From Chitinophagaceae bacterium (GTDB lineage: Bacteria; Bacteroidota; Bacteroidia; Chitinophagales; Chitinophagaceae): a stretch of 64,000 bases of DNA. The notes under the pieces are model-generated. The model made no database searches, was not told where the DNA came from, and worked only from the letters and a program-made list of their open reading frames with translations. A program made the translations under genes and the position numbers. Below, piece by piece: positions 44,217-53,403 of this stretch (positions are counted from its first letter, which is position 1; every line of letters starts with the position of its first letter). The stretch lies in NCBI GenBank assembly GCA_019638595.1, contig JAHBTJ010000003.1, positions 1-64,000 of the forward strand. The letters run 5' to 3'.

Positions 44217-46604
44217 TCACTCCTTTTCCAGTATTTCAAAAGCCCTGCTGATCCGCTGTCCTGTTTCATCTACCAGTGTAATAAAATGTTTTCCCGGCGC
44301 GGGGTTTAGGGCCATCTGGTGGAACCGTTCTGTGCTGCCGATAAATTCATCATCAAGATGCCAGAATATTTTGGCATCGGGCCTTTGGTGCGTAGCGGTA
44401 AAAATAGTTTTGCCTTTTTCACCCGTTAGTTCAACGGGTACATAAATTTTCGCGTTGGCTTCGGGATAGATCATATCCATCACCTTTCGTTCTTCTGCAA
44501 AACAACCTGGTTTAAAAGGAGGAGGTATTTTGTAGTCAAGATGCTTTTTTGCATAATACCATTCCATGGTGGGTGGAAGAATAAACCAGCTTTTATGTAT
44601 CATGCTGGATGGTGTAACGCAGTTCTCGGTTACCCTGTACTGTTGCGTTTCATCCAGGTGGATAATATGATGATAATTGCACAATGACACATTCATTCCG
44701 TTGGGCGGAGAGGCTATGGAGTCTACATCCGGACAATCAATGTTGGCCCTCAAATGGCTTTGCCTGCATACGGCTACCATAATATCGCTGCCGGGTTTTT
44801 CAAACCATTCCGTGGCGGGAAGCGCTTTCGCGATGTCGAACATGATAGGGGCTGCTGTTTGTACGCCAATCAGCCCCGGCCGCCCTTCACCGGTTCCGTT
44901 GCCTGCCCAAACTACAATTACATGCCTGGGGGTAACGCCTACGGCCCATGCATCCCGGAACCCAAAGCTGGTACCTGTTTTCCAGGCAACACGTTGCGAG
45001 GAGCTGAATTGTTTCCACAAGCCTTCTTCTCCCGGTCGCATTACATCTTCCATGGCATTGAACATATACCATATAGAAGTGGCGTCCAGGAAATTAAGAT
45101 GATTGGTTACCGTAGCAGCGGCTTGCGCATTTTGCAGGTACCGGGGTGCGTGAAATTCTTTTGCAGGAATTTTACCTTTATTTTTTTTCGCGTGCAGCAA
45201 CGAACGCGCCATGCCTGCGTACATACCTGCAAGATCCCAGGGGGTTACTTCACATCCTCCCAGTATGAGTGATAAACCATAGTGATCTGCCGGCCGGTTT
45301 AGGGTGGTAATGCCGGTTCTTTTCAGGGTTTCATAAAACCGTGGATACTTATAATCACGCAGCATTCTTACTGCCGGTACATTTAACGACCTGGAGATTG
45401 CCGATGAGGCAGTAACCGCTCCATCGTAATCCCTGTCAAAGTTCTGCGGTGTATATCCTCCTATTTGTGTGGGGATATCCGGCACCAGTGAATGTGGCAG
45501 CAGCATTCCGTCACTTAACATACAGGCATACAGCAAAGGCTTTAACGTGCTGCCGGGGCTGCGTGGAGCGGTAATGATATCTACGTGACTTTGAAGCTCC
45601 GGGTTTTCAGGATGATATGCATTGCCTGTATATGCCAGTGCTGATCCGGTTTCCACATCCAGCACCAGCGCGCATGCGTTGTTGATGCTATTGCCTTTCA
45701 GAAAACGGTGATGTTGCTCAACAATTTGTGTTACGGTTTTCTGCAGGTTAAGCTGGATGGTTGTTTGTGCACGATGACTTGCCCCGGAACGAGACTCTTT
45801 TTTGAATCGTTGCAACAGGTGTGGCGCCCATTGCGGCAGAGGCTTGGGTTCATCGGGCAGCGGTTCAAGTTTAGAAAGCTGACAGGTAGCAGTATCTATT
45901 TCTTTTTGAGAGAGCAGCTTATCCAGCAGCAGGTTTCTCTTTCTTAATAAACCCTGCCTGTTTTTACCCGGGTGTACCAACGCCGGAGCATTGGGCAACA
46001 CTGCCAGTGCGGCCATTTCACCCCAGCTCAGTTTATCGGCACTTCTTCCATAATAGCGCCAGGCGGCAGCATCCAGTCCCACTACATTACTGCCGAACGG
46101 AGCATGTGATGCATACAACGCCAAAATGCTTTTTTTTGAGTAAGCCAGCTCAAGCCTTACCGCGATGATACTTTCTATGAGCTTATAAAAAATATTTCTT
46201 TTTCGTTTGCCGGAAAGCCGTATTACCTGCATGGTAATGGTACTACCGCCGCTTACTGTTCTGGAATACCGGATATTCTGTTGTATAGCCCTGGCCATGG
46301 CGATCGGATCCACACCGGGATGATACAGGAACCGGTTGTCTTCAAATGCGATAATGCAGGTCTTAAATTTATCGGGAACTTCCGGGTTAAAAGGAAAGCG
46401 CCACTGCCCGTCGCCGGCAATGGTAGCGCCCAGGAGTTCCCCCTTGCTGTCTTCCAGCACATAAGAGTCGGGTTCGTTAAACAAAGGATTGGGAAGGGAG
46501 TTCCAGAACCATACGAAGAAAATGATCAAAAATGCCAGTAAGATTTTTGTTCTTCGTTTGAGTTTTTTAATACGGTTGTATATGAATGAAAAGCTTTTTT
46601 TCAT
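44217..46604 (-). CDS. pbpC: Penicillin-binding protein 1C
   Basis: A 795-residue bifunctional peptidoglycan synthase. A short cytoplasmic tail and membrane anchor (ILLAFLIIFFVWFWNSLPNP) precede the glycosyltransferase domain (EDNRFLYHPGVDPIAMARA, GGSTITMQVIRL), the transpeptidase domain with SPGSTLK (Ser352/Lys355), SRSLN and KTGTS (Lys542), and the C-terminal BiPBP_C domain (about 700-795) that marks class 1C. In many bacteria pbpC follows an alpha-2-macroglobulin gene and the two are thought to cooperate in repair and defence of the periplasm. Here that gene is 11.7 kb upstream on the same strand. A dyad just upstream of the start suggests its own promoter. Confidence 0.95.
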   Translation of the reverse strand: MKKSFSFIYNRIKKLKRRTKILLAFLIIFFVWFWNSLPNPLFNEPDSYVLEDSKGELLGATIAGDGQWRFPFNPEVPDKFKTCIIAFEDNRFLYHPGVDPIAMARAIQQNIRYSRTVSGGSTITMQVIRLSGKRKRNIFYKLIESIIAVRLELAYSKKSILALYASHAPFGSNVVGLDAAAWRYYGRSADKLSWGEMAALAVLPNAPALVHPGKNRQGLLRKRNLLLDKLLSQKEIDTATCQLSKLEPLPDEPKPLPQWAPHLLQRFKKESRSGASHRAQTTIQLNLQKTVTQIVEQHHRFLKGNSINNACALVLDVETGSALAYTGNAYHPENPELQSHVDIITAPRSPGSTLKPLLYACMLSDGMLLPHSLVPDIPTQIGGYTPQNFDRDYDGAVTASSAISRSLNVPAVRMLRDYKYPRFYETLKRTGITTLNRPADHYGLSLILGGCEVTPWDLAGMYAGMARSLLHAKKNKGKIPAKEFHAPRYLQNAQAAATVTNHLNFLDATSIWYMFNAMEDVMRPGEEGLWKQFSSSQRVAWKTGTSFGFRDAWAVGVTPRHVIVVWAGNGTGEGRPGLIGVQTAAPIMFDIAKALPATEWFEKPGSDIMVAVCRQSHLRANIDCPDVDSIASPPNGMNVSLCNYHHIIHLDETQQYRVTENCVTPSSMIHKSWFILPPTMEWYYAKKHLDYKIPPPFKPGCFAEERKVMDMIYPEANAKIYVPVELTGEKGKTIFTATHQRPDAKIFWHLDDEFIGSTERFHQMALNPAPGKHFITLVDETGQRISRAFEILEKE

Positions 46605-46607
46605 TGA

Positions 46608-46647
46608 AATATTTGTCAGCCTGTAAAGTTTACAGTCGACAAATATT
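46608..46647 (-). promoter_or_regulatory. Dyad-symmetric sequence immediately upstream of pbpC
   Basis: aatatttgtc (46608-46617) and gacaaatatt (46638-46647) are perfect inverted copies, and between them tgtaaa (46622-46627) mirrors tttaca (46629-46634). It begins 4 bp before the pbpC start codon, so it would lie in the leader or promoter and could be a regulator site or an RNA hairpin over the ribosome-binding region. Confidence 0.5.
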
Positions 46648-46733
46648 CAAAAGAATTCAATATGCCTGCGAAAGAAACCTGAAAAGTTTTGTCAAAGTAG
46701 CCAAACCTGCCGGGCTAAACTTTGCTGTGTGCA

Positions 46734-46854
46734 TTTTGCTATGCGAAATTTTGCTATGCGAAGCGTCCTCGCTTCGCATCACTGTATTATCGCCTCCGGC
46801 GATTAAAGCTGTAGCCGGAGGCTACATTATTTAGGTGTGAAGCGAGGACGCTTC
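46734..46854. repeat. Composite palindromic repeat element
   Basis: Two direct copies of ttttgctatgcgaa (46734-46747, 46749-46762) lead into a 16-bp sequence gaagcgtcctcgcttc (46760-46775) whose exact inverted copy is at 46839-46854. Between them is a 9-bp hairpin, gcctccggc (46792-46800) with gccggaggc (46814-46822). Each outer arm is itself a small hairpin (gaagcg/cgcttc). It occupies the middle of the 355-bp gap between pbpC and the repeat-protein gene, which otherwise holds the pbpC dyad and a terminator. Confidence 0.7.
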
Positions 46855-46900
46855 ACACAGCAGGTTCATTAGTAACCCATAGATATTCATGGCAACAGAA

Positions 46901-46934
46901 AAGAAAAGCCGGAAACTTCACTGAAGCTCCCGGC
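46901..46934 (-). terminator. Rho-independent-type terminator of the repeat-protein gene
   Basis: Read on the minus strand, gccgg...cttc-agt-gaag...ccggc forms a stem-loop (arms 46930-46934/46908-46912 outside and 46921-46926/46916-46920 inside) followed by ttttctttt. It begins 26 bp after the stop of the 1732-residue gene. Confidence 0.75.
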
Positions 46935-46959
46935 GATAAAGGATCGTAAAATCCAGGTT

Positions 46960-49900
46960 TTATTTCACCAGCAACAGTTTCTTTTTTATGTTCAAACCTT
47001 TGTTGCCCCTTGCGTGCACAAAATAGATACCGCTGCTGAGCTGGTAGAGCGTTTTCGAAATTTTCAACTGACCGTTTATGGTACCGTTGTACAGCTCTGC
47101 CACTCTTTGTCCGGATGCAGAATATACACTGATCAGCAATTGTTGTGCCTCGGGTATATTCAGTTCAAGATTTACAGTGCCGTTGGAAGGAATGGGATAG
47201 AGGTAAAGCTGCGATTCATCACTTGTATTATTATTCTCCGGGGCCAGCTTTACATTGGCTTCTGAAATACTGTTTTTATTTTCCCAATTGCCCACCGCAT
47301 CTACCGCTATCACATAAAAGTCATATGTATTTCCGGAAATTCCCGTAACGATGGCAGAATCTTTTACAACTCCTATATAAGTGTAAGATGAGCCATTTTC
47401 TGATGCATAGAGGCGGTATTTCTTTACTCCGCTTGCGGGGTCATTCCCGTTTATCTTTACCACCATCGTACTGTCTGTAAGCTTAAGTGCTTCTGTTACC
47501 CTGGAAGAGGGCAGGTTCCTGTCTATGGTATTGCTCCATACATCCGTAAGTATAGGCTCATTGCTGTCGAAAATAATAGAGGCCCTGTTCGCGATAACTG
47601 TGCCATCCGGTAGTCCGTTTTTCATTTCAATAGAGAAGCTTACATGCCCATCTCCTTCGGGAGCATTGATATTGGGAGGTAAAAATCCTGCTAAGGGGTC
47701 TTCGGTTATTACGCCGGTAGCTTTGTCTATAGTTTTAAAGGTGGCTTTTACAATGCCGGTTTCCTTATCCAGCTTTATGTAGAACCTTACCGCCAGGTTG
47801 TTATCATAATCTACATCTTCTACATATTCGCTTGCTCCAATAGGAATATTAAAGGAACGGGTGCCGAATCCAAAGCTGTTAGCGCTGAATGTAGAAAGGT
47901 CGTATACATTTTTATCGAGCGTATCCAGAATCATCACTTCCTGGGCAGGTAACGTTGCGGTGGACGTATTTTCGAAGAAAATCGTATAGCTTAACCTTTT
48001 GTTGTTTCCGCTGATGTACCGTGCTGCGCCAAAGCCCGAAGGGCCGGACTTGGCATTGGGATCCCAGGAGGTTCTGACATCAACAGGTTTTTCCTTCTCA
48101 TCCTCCAACTCCTCGCAGTCAGCTCTTATCTGCTGTATGTTTACATCAAGGTCAGACAATAATATCGCTACATCCGCAGTCATATCCGCGTATTCAACTG
48201 CCGGCGAAATGGTTGTTGCTACTCCTGAAACTGCTGCTATTTCCCCGGCGCAATCTTTTGCAAAACCGGCCACGGTTTTACCAAATGATGCGGATGCGGC
48301 TTTTCCTGAGCTCCTTCCCGTAAAATAGTTAAAGGCATTGTACAAAGCGGAGCCTACAGCCTTGACTCCTCCACCCAGGCAGTCCAGTCCGGGTATAACA
48401 CTAACGCCATCAAACATTAAATCCCCGAGGAGCTTCAATTTGGCATTAAAGCAGTCATCACCCTTGGTTGTAAAAGGCGATCCTGAATAAGGGCCTTTTA
48501 CCCACAGGTATATTTTATCTAATCCTTCTGTTCCTTTTATATTAAATCGAAGATCGGTGTAGCCGCCCACCGGTATGCCGGAAAGCAGGTAGGGCCTTAG
48601 CTCACCATCTATGGGATATCCTTTGGATTTAAATACAGGAATAACCTCCGGCAGCGTATCCTGGCTTACGGTTTTGAAAGTAAGCTCCATCAGGCTGTCC
48701 AGCCGGGTCACTTCCAGGTTTTTGGGGGTAAGCAGATACACTTCCGTATGTCCCGCCATTACATTGCCCTCATTGTGGATCCTGATGGTATATACGCTGT
48801 TGGTATTGGCACGGATAATATCGCTGCCTATTATTTCACCCGACACCTTATATACGGCCTCATGACATACAAACCCACCCGGAATATTATAGGTAGTATC
48901 ATTGGTAATAATAGATACATCATATACTCCCGCCGGCGCATTATGCATATCCACCAATGCACCAAACACGCTGCCTCTTTCATCAATCCAGGTAACGGAA
49001 TCCTTATATACAGTACCTCCCTGTTTCAGTTGAATACTCATGCCGTTGTGAAAGCCGCCGCCATAAGCGGTGAATACAATATTACCTGCACCGCCTGTTT
49101 CAGGTGTATACCTGTCCAGCCCGTTAACTACCAGCGAAAGCAGGGCGGTATCCCTCAACCTGCACAATTCATTTTCAACAATTAACCGCACATCATAGCC
49201 TCCGGGCTTATAGGTGATCAATGGCGGCGCTACTGTCGTGTACTGCTCTCCGTTGCCCATGCTCCAGGTATATTTTGTAGCGAGGGTTGACTGATTGGTA
49301 AATTCATAAGTACCGCCGGCCCTGCTGTAACCGATCTTTGCTTCCGGCTGCTGATCTTTAAACGCAAATTGCAGATTGTAAGTGAATGACCGGGCTGCGG
49401 ATGGCTGATAAACCAGCACATATACCGAATCGGAGCTGATACAGTTAACGGTGAGTGTGTCTTTTAAAACATCACCCGTACCAACAGCCTTTAAAGTTTT
49501 AAACCCTACCTGCCTTCGGTCTCTGGTATAAACATACAGGGAGAAGCCTGCGTTGTCCACACCTGTATTCTGACCCTCAGCAAAAATGGTAAGGTTTCCG
49601 TTTGCGGGAATGGCGGCTGTGTAGTAATCATTGGCGTCGTTCACTCCGTTGGCCACATACCCTATCAATCCTTTTAAGGTATCTGCAATACGGAACGGCG
49701 TTGCTTCATTAAATGTATTATTCGGCTCGGGGTCGCCCTCCAGCGCATCAGGCATGGTGTACCGTATTTTATAGCTGTATGACCGGGTGCTGCCCTGGTA
49801 CACCAGGAAGTACAGGCTGTCTGCCCCGCGGGAAGTTATCTCAATGGTATCCCGCACGATGTCGCCCTGCGCTGCTGAGCCACTGCCTATGGTTCCTTTG

Positions 49901-52158
49901 TATGCAATCTGGCGGCGGCTTCTGTCGTAGGCGTAGAAAGAGAAAGAACCGGTGTTGCCACCCGTATGCGTTCCTTCAAAATATACGGTAACCGTACCAT
50001 CGGCAGGCAACAGCGTTTTGTAATAATCATAACGGTCGGTTACACCATCCGCTATATACCCCAGGTGGCCGGCGGCGGTAACATTGTGCGCTATCTCAAC
50101 GGCTTCTCCAAAGCTGTCGTTAGGTTCAGGATCGTTGGCGCTCTGGTCAATTACTTCATAGTGCATCTTGTAGCTGTACGAGCGGCTACTGCCCTGGTAT
50201 AAAACCAGGTAAATACTGTCTGCCCCGCGGGAAGTTATCTCAATGGTATCCCGCACGATGTCGCCCTGCGCTGCTGAGCCATTGCCTATGATTCCTTTGT
50301 ATGCGATCTGGCGGCGGCTTTTGTCGTAAGCGTAAAGAGAAAAAGAACCGGCGCTGCCACCTGTATGCGTACCTTCAAGATATACTTTCACCGTACCATC
50401 AACATGAAGCAGGGTTTTGTAGTAGTCATACCGGTCGGTTACTCCATCCGCCTCATAACCCAGGTGACCGGCAACCGGAACATTATGCTCAATATTCACT
50501 GCTTCACCATAGCTGCCGTTAGGTTCCGGATCGTTAGGGCTCTGGTCAATCACTTCGTAACGCAGTGTATAACTGTATGACCGGGCGCTGCCTTGGTACA
50601 CCATCAGGTAAATGCTGTCCGCTGCACGGGAAGTAATGTAGATCGTATCAGAAACCGTATCACCTTGCGTCGCGGAACCATTCCCTATAGTTCCTTTGTA
50701 TGCGATCTGGCGGCGGCTTTTGTCGTAAGCGTAAAAGGAAAAAGAACCGGTATTGCCACCTGTATGCATACCTTCAAGATATACTTTTACCGTACCATTG
50801 GCGGGAAGCAGGGTTTTGTAGTAATCATAACGGTCGGTCACACCATCCGCTTCATAGCCCAGGTGTCCGAATGAAGCAACATTTTGTCCAACCTCCGTTG
50901 CTTCTCCAAAGCTGCCGTTGGGCTCCGGGTCGTTGACGCTCTGATCAACTACTTCATAACGCATCTTATAGGTGTAGGAGCGGCTGCTGCCCTGGTATAG
51001 TACCAGGTAAATACTGTCTGCCGCACGGGAGGTAATGTAGATGGTATCATGCACCGTATTCCCCAATGTTGCTGTACTATTCCCTATAACTCCTTTGTAT
51101 GCTATCTGACGCCGGCTTTTGTCGTAGGCATAGAAAGAAAAGGAGCCTGTGCTGCCGCCTGTATGGGTTCCTTCAAGATACACTTTTACGGTACCATCGG
51201 CGGGCAACAGCGTTTTATAATAATCATAGTTATCTGTTACTCCATCCGCTACCTGGCCCAGTTGCCCTTCCATTACTTCATCCATGTTCAGGGGAGATGC
51301 CGTTGCATAGCTGTTGTTCGGTTCCGGGTCGTTGGGGTTCCTGTCTGTTATCGTGTACCGCAACCCATAGCTGTAAGATCGGCTACTTCCCTGGTACAGT
51401 ACTATATAGATGCTGTCTGCCGCACGGGAATGCACCGTAAGCGAATCGCTGACTGTTTCACCCTTTAAGGCCGACGAATTTCCTATTACGGATTTATAGG
51501 CGATCTGCCTTCTTGATTTGTCGTAAACATATACTGAAAAAGAACCGGCGCTGCCGCCTGTATGCGTCCCCTGAAGATAAATTTTCACCGTACCGTCGTC
51601 AGGGAGCAGGGTTCGATAATAATCATACCGGTCGGTTACGCCATCCGCCTCATAGCCCAGGTGGCCGGAGGCCGTAACATTGTATCCGATAGCACGCGCT
51701 TCTCCAAAACTGCCGTTGGGTTCTGCATCGTTGGTACTCTGGTCGGTTACTTCATAGCGGATATTGACGTTGTAGTACCGGCTGCTGCCCTGGTATAACA
51801 ACAGGTAAATGCTATCCGCCGCACGGGAATGTATTTCAATGGTATCCTTTACCGTATCGCCCTGTACTGCTGAGCCATTGCCTATCGTTCCTTTGTATGC
51901 AATCTGGCGCCGGCTTTTATCGTAAGCATAAAAGGAAAAAGAACCGGCACTACCGCCGGCGTGTATTCCTTCAAGATATACTTTCACTGTGCCGTCGGCC
52001 GGCAACAGGGTTTTGTAATAATAATATCGCTGGTTATTACTGACAGCGCCTGTTTTTGGATTTCCCGCATCAATTGCTTCCGCGGTTGCAAAGTCAGATT
52101 GAGCCGCCAGGCCATTGCACAGCAGCAAAGCCAGCAAAAAAAGTAAAGTTACTCGCAT
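46960..52158 (-). CDS. Large T9SS-exported protein with seven tandem repeats
   Basis: 1732 residues. A signal peptide (LLFLLALLLCNGLAAQ) is followed by seven repeats of about 133 residues (about 21-943), each with PEPN, GHLGYEADGVTDRYDYYKTL, DGTVKVYLEG, AYDKSRRQIAYKG and DSIYLVLYQGS; the layout resembles pre-peptidase C-terminal (PPC) beta domains. A PKD-like domain (about 945-1030), long beta-sandwich regions, a DUF11/DUF7619-like segment (DPNAKSG, IFFENTSTATLPAQEV) and a fibronectin-like stretch come next. The C-terminal 75 residues (LYPIPSNGTVNLEL to LLLVK) are a type A T9SS sorting signal. It is likely a surface or secreted adhesin-like protein. The PorV-like gene lies 48 bp upstream on the same strand. 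Confidence 0.88.
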   Translation of the reverse strand: MRVTLLFLLALLLCNGLAAQSDFATAEAIDAGNPKTGAVSNNQRYYYYKTLLPADGTVKVYLEGIHAGGSAGSFSFYAYDKSRRQIAYKGTIGNGSAVQGDTVKDTIEIHSRAADSIYLLLYQGSSRYYNVNIRYEVTDQSTNDAEPNGSFGEARAIGYNVTASGHLGYEADGVTDRYDYYRTLLPDDGTVKIYLQGTHTGGSAGSFSVYVYDKSRRQIAYKSVIGNSSALKGETVSDSLTVHSRAADSIYIVLYQGSSRSYSYGLRYTITDRNPNDPEPNNSYATASPLNMDEVMEGQLGQVADGVTDNYDYYKTLLPADGTVKVYLEGTHTGGSTGSFSFYAYDKSRRQIAYKGVIGNSTATLGNTVHDTIYITSRAADSIYLVLYQGSSRSYTYKMRYEVVDQSVNDPEPNGSFGEATEVGQNVASFGHLGYEADGVTDRYDYYKTLLPANGTVKVYLEGMHTGGNTGSFSFYAYDKSRRQIAYKGTIGNGSATQGDTVSDTIYITSRAADSIYLMVYQGSARSYSYTLRYEVIDQSPNDPEPNGSYGEAVNIEHNVPVAGHLGYEADGVTDRYDYYKTLLHVDGTVKVYLEGTHTGGSAGSFSLYAYDKSRRQIAYKGIIGNGSAAQGDIVRDTIEITSRGADSIYLVLYQGSSRSYSYKMHYEVIDQSANDPEPNDSFGEAVEIAHNVTAAGHLGYIADGVTDRYDYYKTLLPADGTVTVYFEGTHTGGNTGSFSFYAYDRSRRQIAYKGTIGSGSAAQGDIVRDTIEITSRGADSLYFLVYQGSTRSYSYKIRYTMPDALEGDPEPNNTFNEATPFRIADTLKGLIGYVANGVNDANDYYTAAIPANGNLTIFAEGQNTGVDNAGFSLYVYTRDRRQVGFKTLKAVGTGDVLKDTLTVNCISSDSVYVLVYQPSAARSFTYNLQFAFKDQQPEAKIGYSRAGGTYEFTNQSTLATKYTWSMGNGEQYTTVAPPLITYKPGGYDVRLIVENELCRLRDTALLSLVVNGLDRYTPETGGAGNIVFTAYGGGFHNGMSIQLKQGGTVYKDSVTWIDERGSVFGALVDMHNAPAGVYDVSIITNDTTYNIPGGFVCHEAVYKVSGEIIGSDIIRANTNSVYTIRIHNEGNVMAGHTEVYLLTPKNLEVTRLDSLMELTFKTVSQDTLPEVIPVFKSKGYPIDGELRPYLLSGIPVGGYTDLRFNIKGTEGLDKIYLWVKGPYSGSPFTTKGDDCFNAKLKLLGDLMFDGVSVIPGLDCLGGGVKAVGSALYNAFNYFTGRSSGKAASASFGKTVAGFAKDCAGEIAAVSGVATTISPAVEYADMTADVAILLSDLDVNIQQIRADCEELEDEKEKPVDVRTSWDPNAKSGPSGFGAARYISGNNKRLSYTIFFENTSTATLPAQEVMILDTLDKNVYDLSTFSANSFGFGTRSFNIPIGASEYVEDVDYDNNLAVRFYIKLDKETGIVKATFKTIDKATGVITEDPLAGFLPPNINAPEGDGHVSFSIEMKNGLPDGTVIANRASIIFDSNEPILTDVWSNTIDRNLPSSRVTEALKLTDSTMVVKINGNDPASGVKKYRLYASENGSSYTYIGVVKDSAIVTGISGNTYDFYVIAVDAVGNWENKNSISEANVKLAPENNNTSDESQLYLYPIPSNGTVNLELNIPEAQQLLISVYSASGQRVAELYNGTINGQLKISKTLYQLSSGIYFVHARGNKGLNIKKKLLLVK
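49330..52098 (-). repeat. Intragenic tandem repeat array, unit about 399 bp
   Basis: The seven protein repeats are also visible as DNA repeats: for example gtaccatcggc/gtaccgtcgtc followed by gg(c/g)a(a/g)(c/g)a(a/g)(c/g) recurs near 49996, 50393, 50793, 51193, 51591 and 51990, a period close to 399 bp. The second to sixth units are the most alike, and the seventh (49330-49730) is diverged, as is the shorter first unit. Such similarity at the DNA level suggests recent expansion or ongoing homogenisation. Confidence 0.85.
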
Positions 52159-52206
52159 GCGATAAAAATTTTAAGAAATAAACTATGATACATACAGGTA
52201 TACAGA

Positions 52207-53328
52207 TCAGCGGTTGTTGGTGTTCCAGTTCAGCAGCAGCGAAAAACGCATGGTATTGGAAAGTGGGTTCTGGTTGATACCGTTGCCTGATGGTACCAGG
52301 TATGAGAAATTGAATCCCAGTATGTTATAACGTGCACCAACACCCGCTGTAAAATACTGCCTGTTGCCTCTTGCTGCAGATTCAAAAAAGTAGCCGGTGC
52401 GTACAGCAAAAAGCTGGTCATACCAGTATTCCAGCCCGGCGGATATACCTAGTTGTCCCGGCAGATCGGAGAAAGAGTTGCCCCAGCTTTCTACAACATT
52501 CTTTTGGCGGTATACCCTGATCTCTTCGGGTGAATCACCCTTTAATACCGGCACCAGGAGTTTATTGACATCAACAGCTATTGAAACGGCATGTACTTCA
52601 TTTAATACCTTGTTCCATGAAGCGCCGATACCCAGGTTAGCAGGCAGGAAATCTTTTTCCGAAGCGTTTTGTATGTAAGAAATTTTTGAACCGAGGTTGC
52701 TGAGAGCGGCGCCATAGGTAAATCCATCTCCTTCATTCCGGCTGTCATAGTACAGTCCAATGTCTGCGGCAACGGCAGATCCGTTTTGATAGTTATAGCC
52801 TGAAACAGATACATTGTTTACAATTGCAGAATGTATGTATTTTGCCGTGATACCGAGGCCGAGTTTGTCTGATAGCTTCCTTGAGTAGCTTATATCAATA
52901 CTCATTTCGCGGGGGCGGCTGCTGCCTAAGTTATCATGTCCGTCAGAAGTAAACTGAATATCTCCCAGGCTGAAATACCTTACGCCGATACCTATCGCAT
53001 GGTTATCACCGGGCTTGTAAAAGCCTGCTGCGGAGGCTAAGTATGTATCGTTGCTGATCTTTTTTAACCAGGGAATATAGGAAACTATTGCCCCGCCTTC
53101 GTCTTCATTAAATACAATTTTACCCGCGTTCCAGAATATAGATCCGGCATCTGGTAAAGCAGCGATTCCCACATCGCCCATTCCGCCAGCTCTGGCATCG
53201 GGCGACACACGCAGGAAGGGTACAGGAGTGGTAGCAATGTTGATTGATTTTTGAGCGAAGGCAGATATAAACAAGAGGCTGGCTGAGCATAGCATTGATA
53301 TCTTTCTCAAAAGTTGTTTGGTTTTCAT
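52207..53328 (-). CDS. PorV/PorQ-family outer-membrane barrel protein
   Basis: A 373-residue outer-membrane beta-barrel of the PorV (LptO) type, with signal peptide (ISMLCSASLLFISAFAQ) and the diagnostic start PFLRVSPDARAGGMGDVGIA. It continues with SIFWNAGKIVF, YFSLGDIQFT and SYSRKLSDKLGLGITAKYI. PorV shuttles T9SS cargo from the translocon to the attachment complex. It ends 48 bp before the T9SS-sorted repeat protein on the same strand, so it may be that protein's dedicated partner. Whether it is the organism's main PorV or a paralogue cannot be told from here. Confidence 0.85.
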   Translation of the reverse strand: MKTKQLLRKISMLCSASLLFISAFAQKSINIATTPVPFLRVSPDARAGGMGDVGIAALPDAGSIFWNAGKIVFNEDEGGAIVSYIPWLKKISNDTYLASAAGFYKPGDNHAIGIGVRYFSLGDIQFTSDGHDNLGSSRPREMSIDISYSRKLSDKLGLGITAKYIHSAIVNNVSVSGYNYQNGSAVAADIGLYYDSRNEGDGFTYGAALSNLGSKISYIQNASEKDFLPANLGIGASWNKVLNEVHAVSIAVDVNKLLVPVLKGDSPEEIRVYRQKNVVESWGNSFSDLPGQLGISAGLEYWYDQLFAVRTGYFFESAARGNRQYFTAGVGARYNILGFNFSYLVPSGNGINQNPLSNTMRFSLLLNWNTNNR

Positions 53329-53403
53329 GTTGAAGTGTTGTACACTTCCTATCGCATAAATGTGATCAAGGTAATCAACCGGAGCAGGTTTTTTAGAAAA
53401 AGC

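Noticed and set aside
46586-46834. An 82-residue plus-strand frame in the pbpC upstream gap
   Set aside because: Most of it is read from the pbpC dyad and the composite palindrome, so it is a product of repeats rather than a gene.
49330-52098. Regular repeats considered as a CRISPR array
   Set aside because: The unit is about 399 bp and is coding throughout with no unique spacers.
49713-52146. A regular series of plus-strand open frames opposite the repeat-protein gene
   Set aside because: They recur at the 399-bp repeat period and are complements of the repeat units; compositions are unlike proteins and no start signals are visible.
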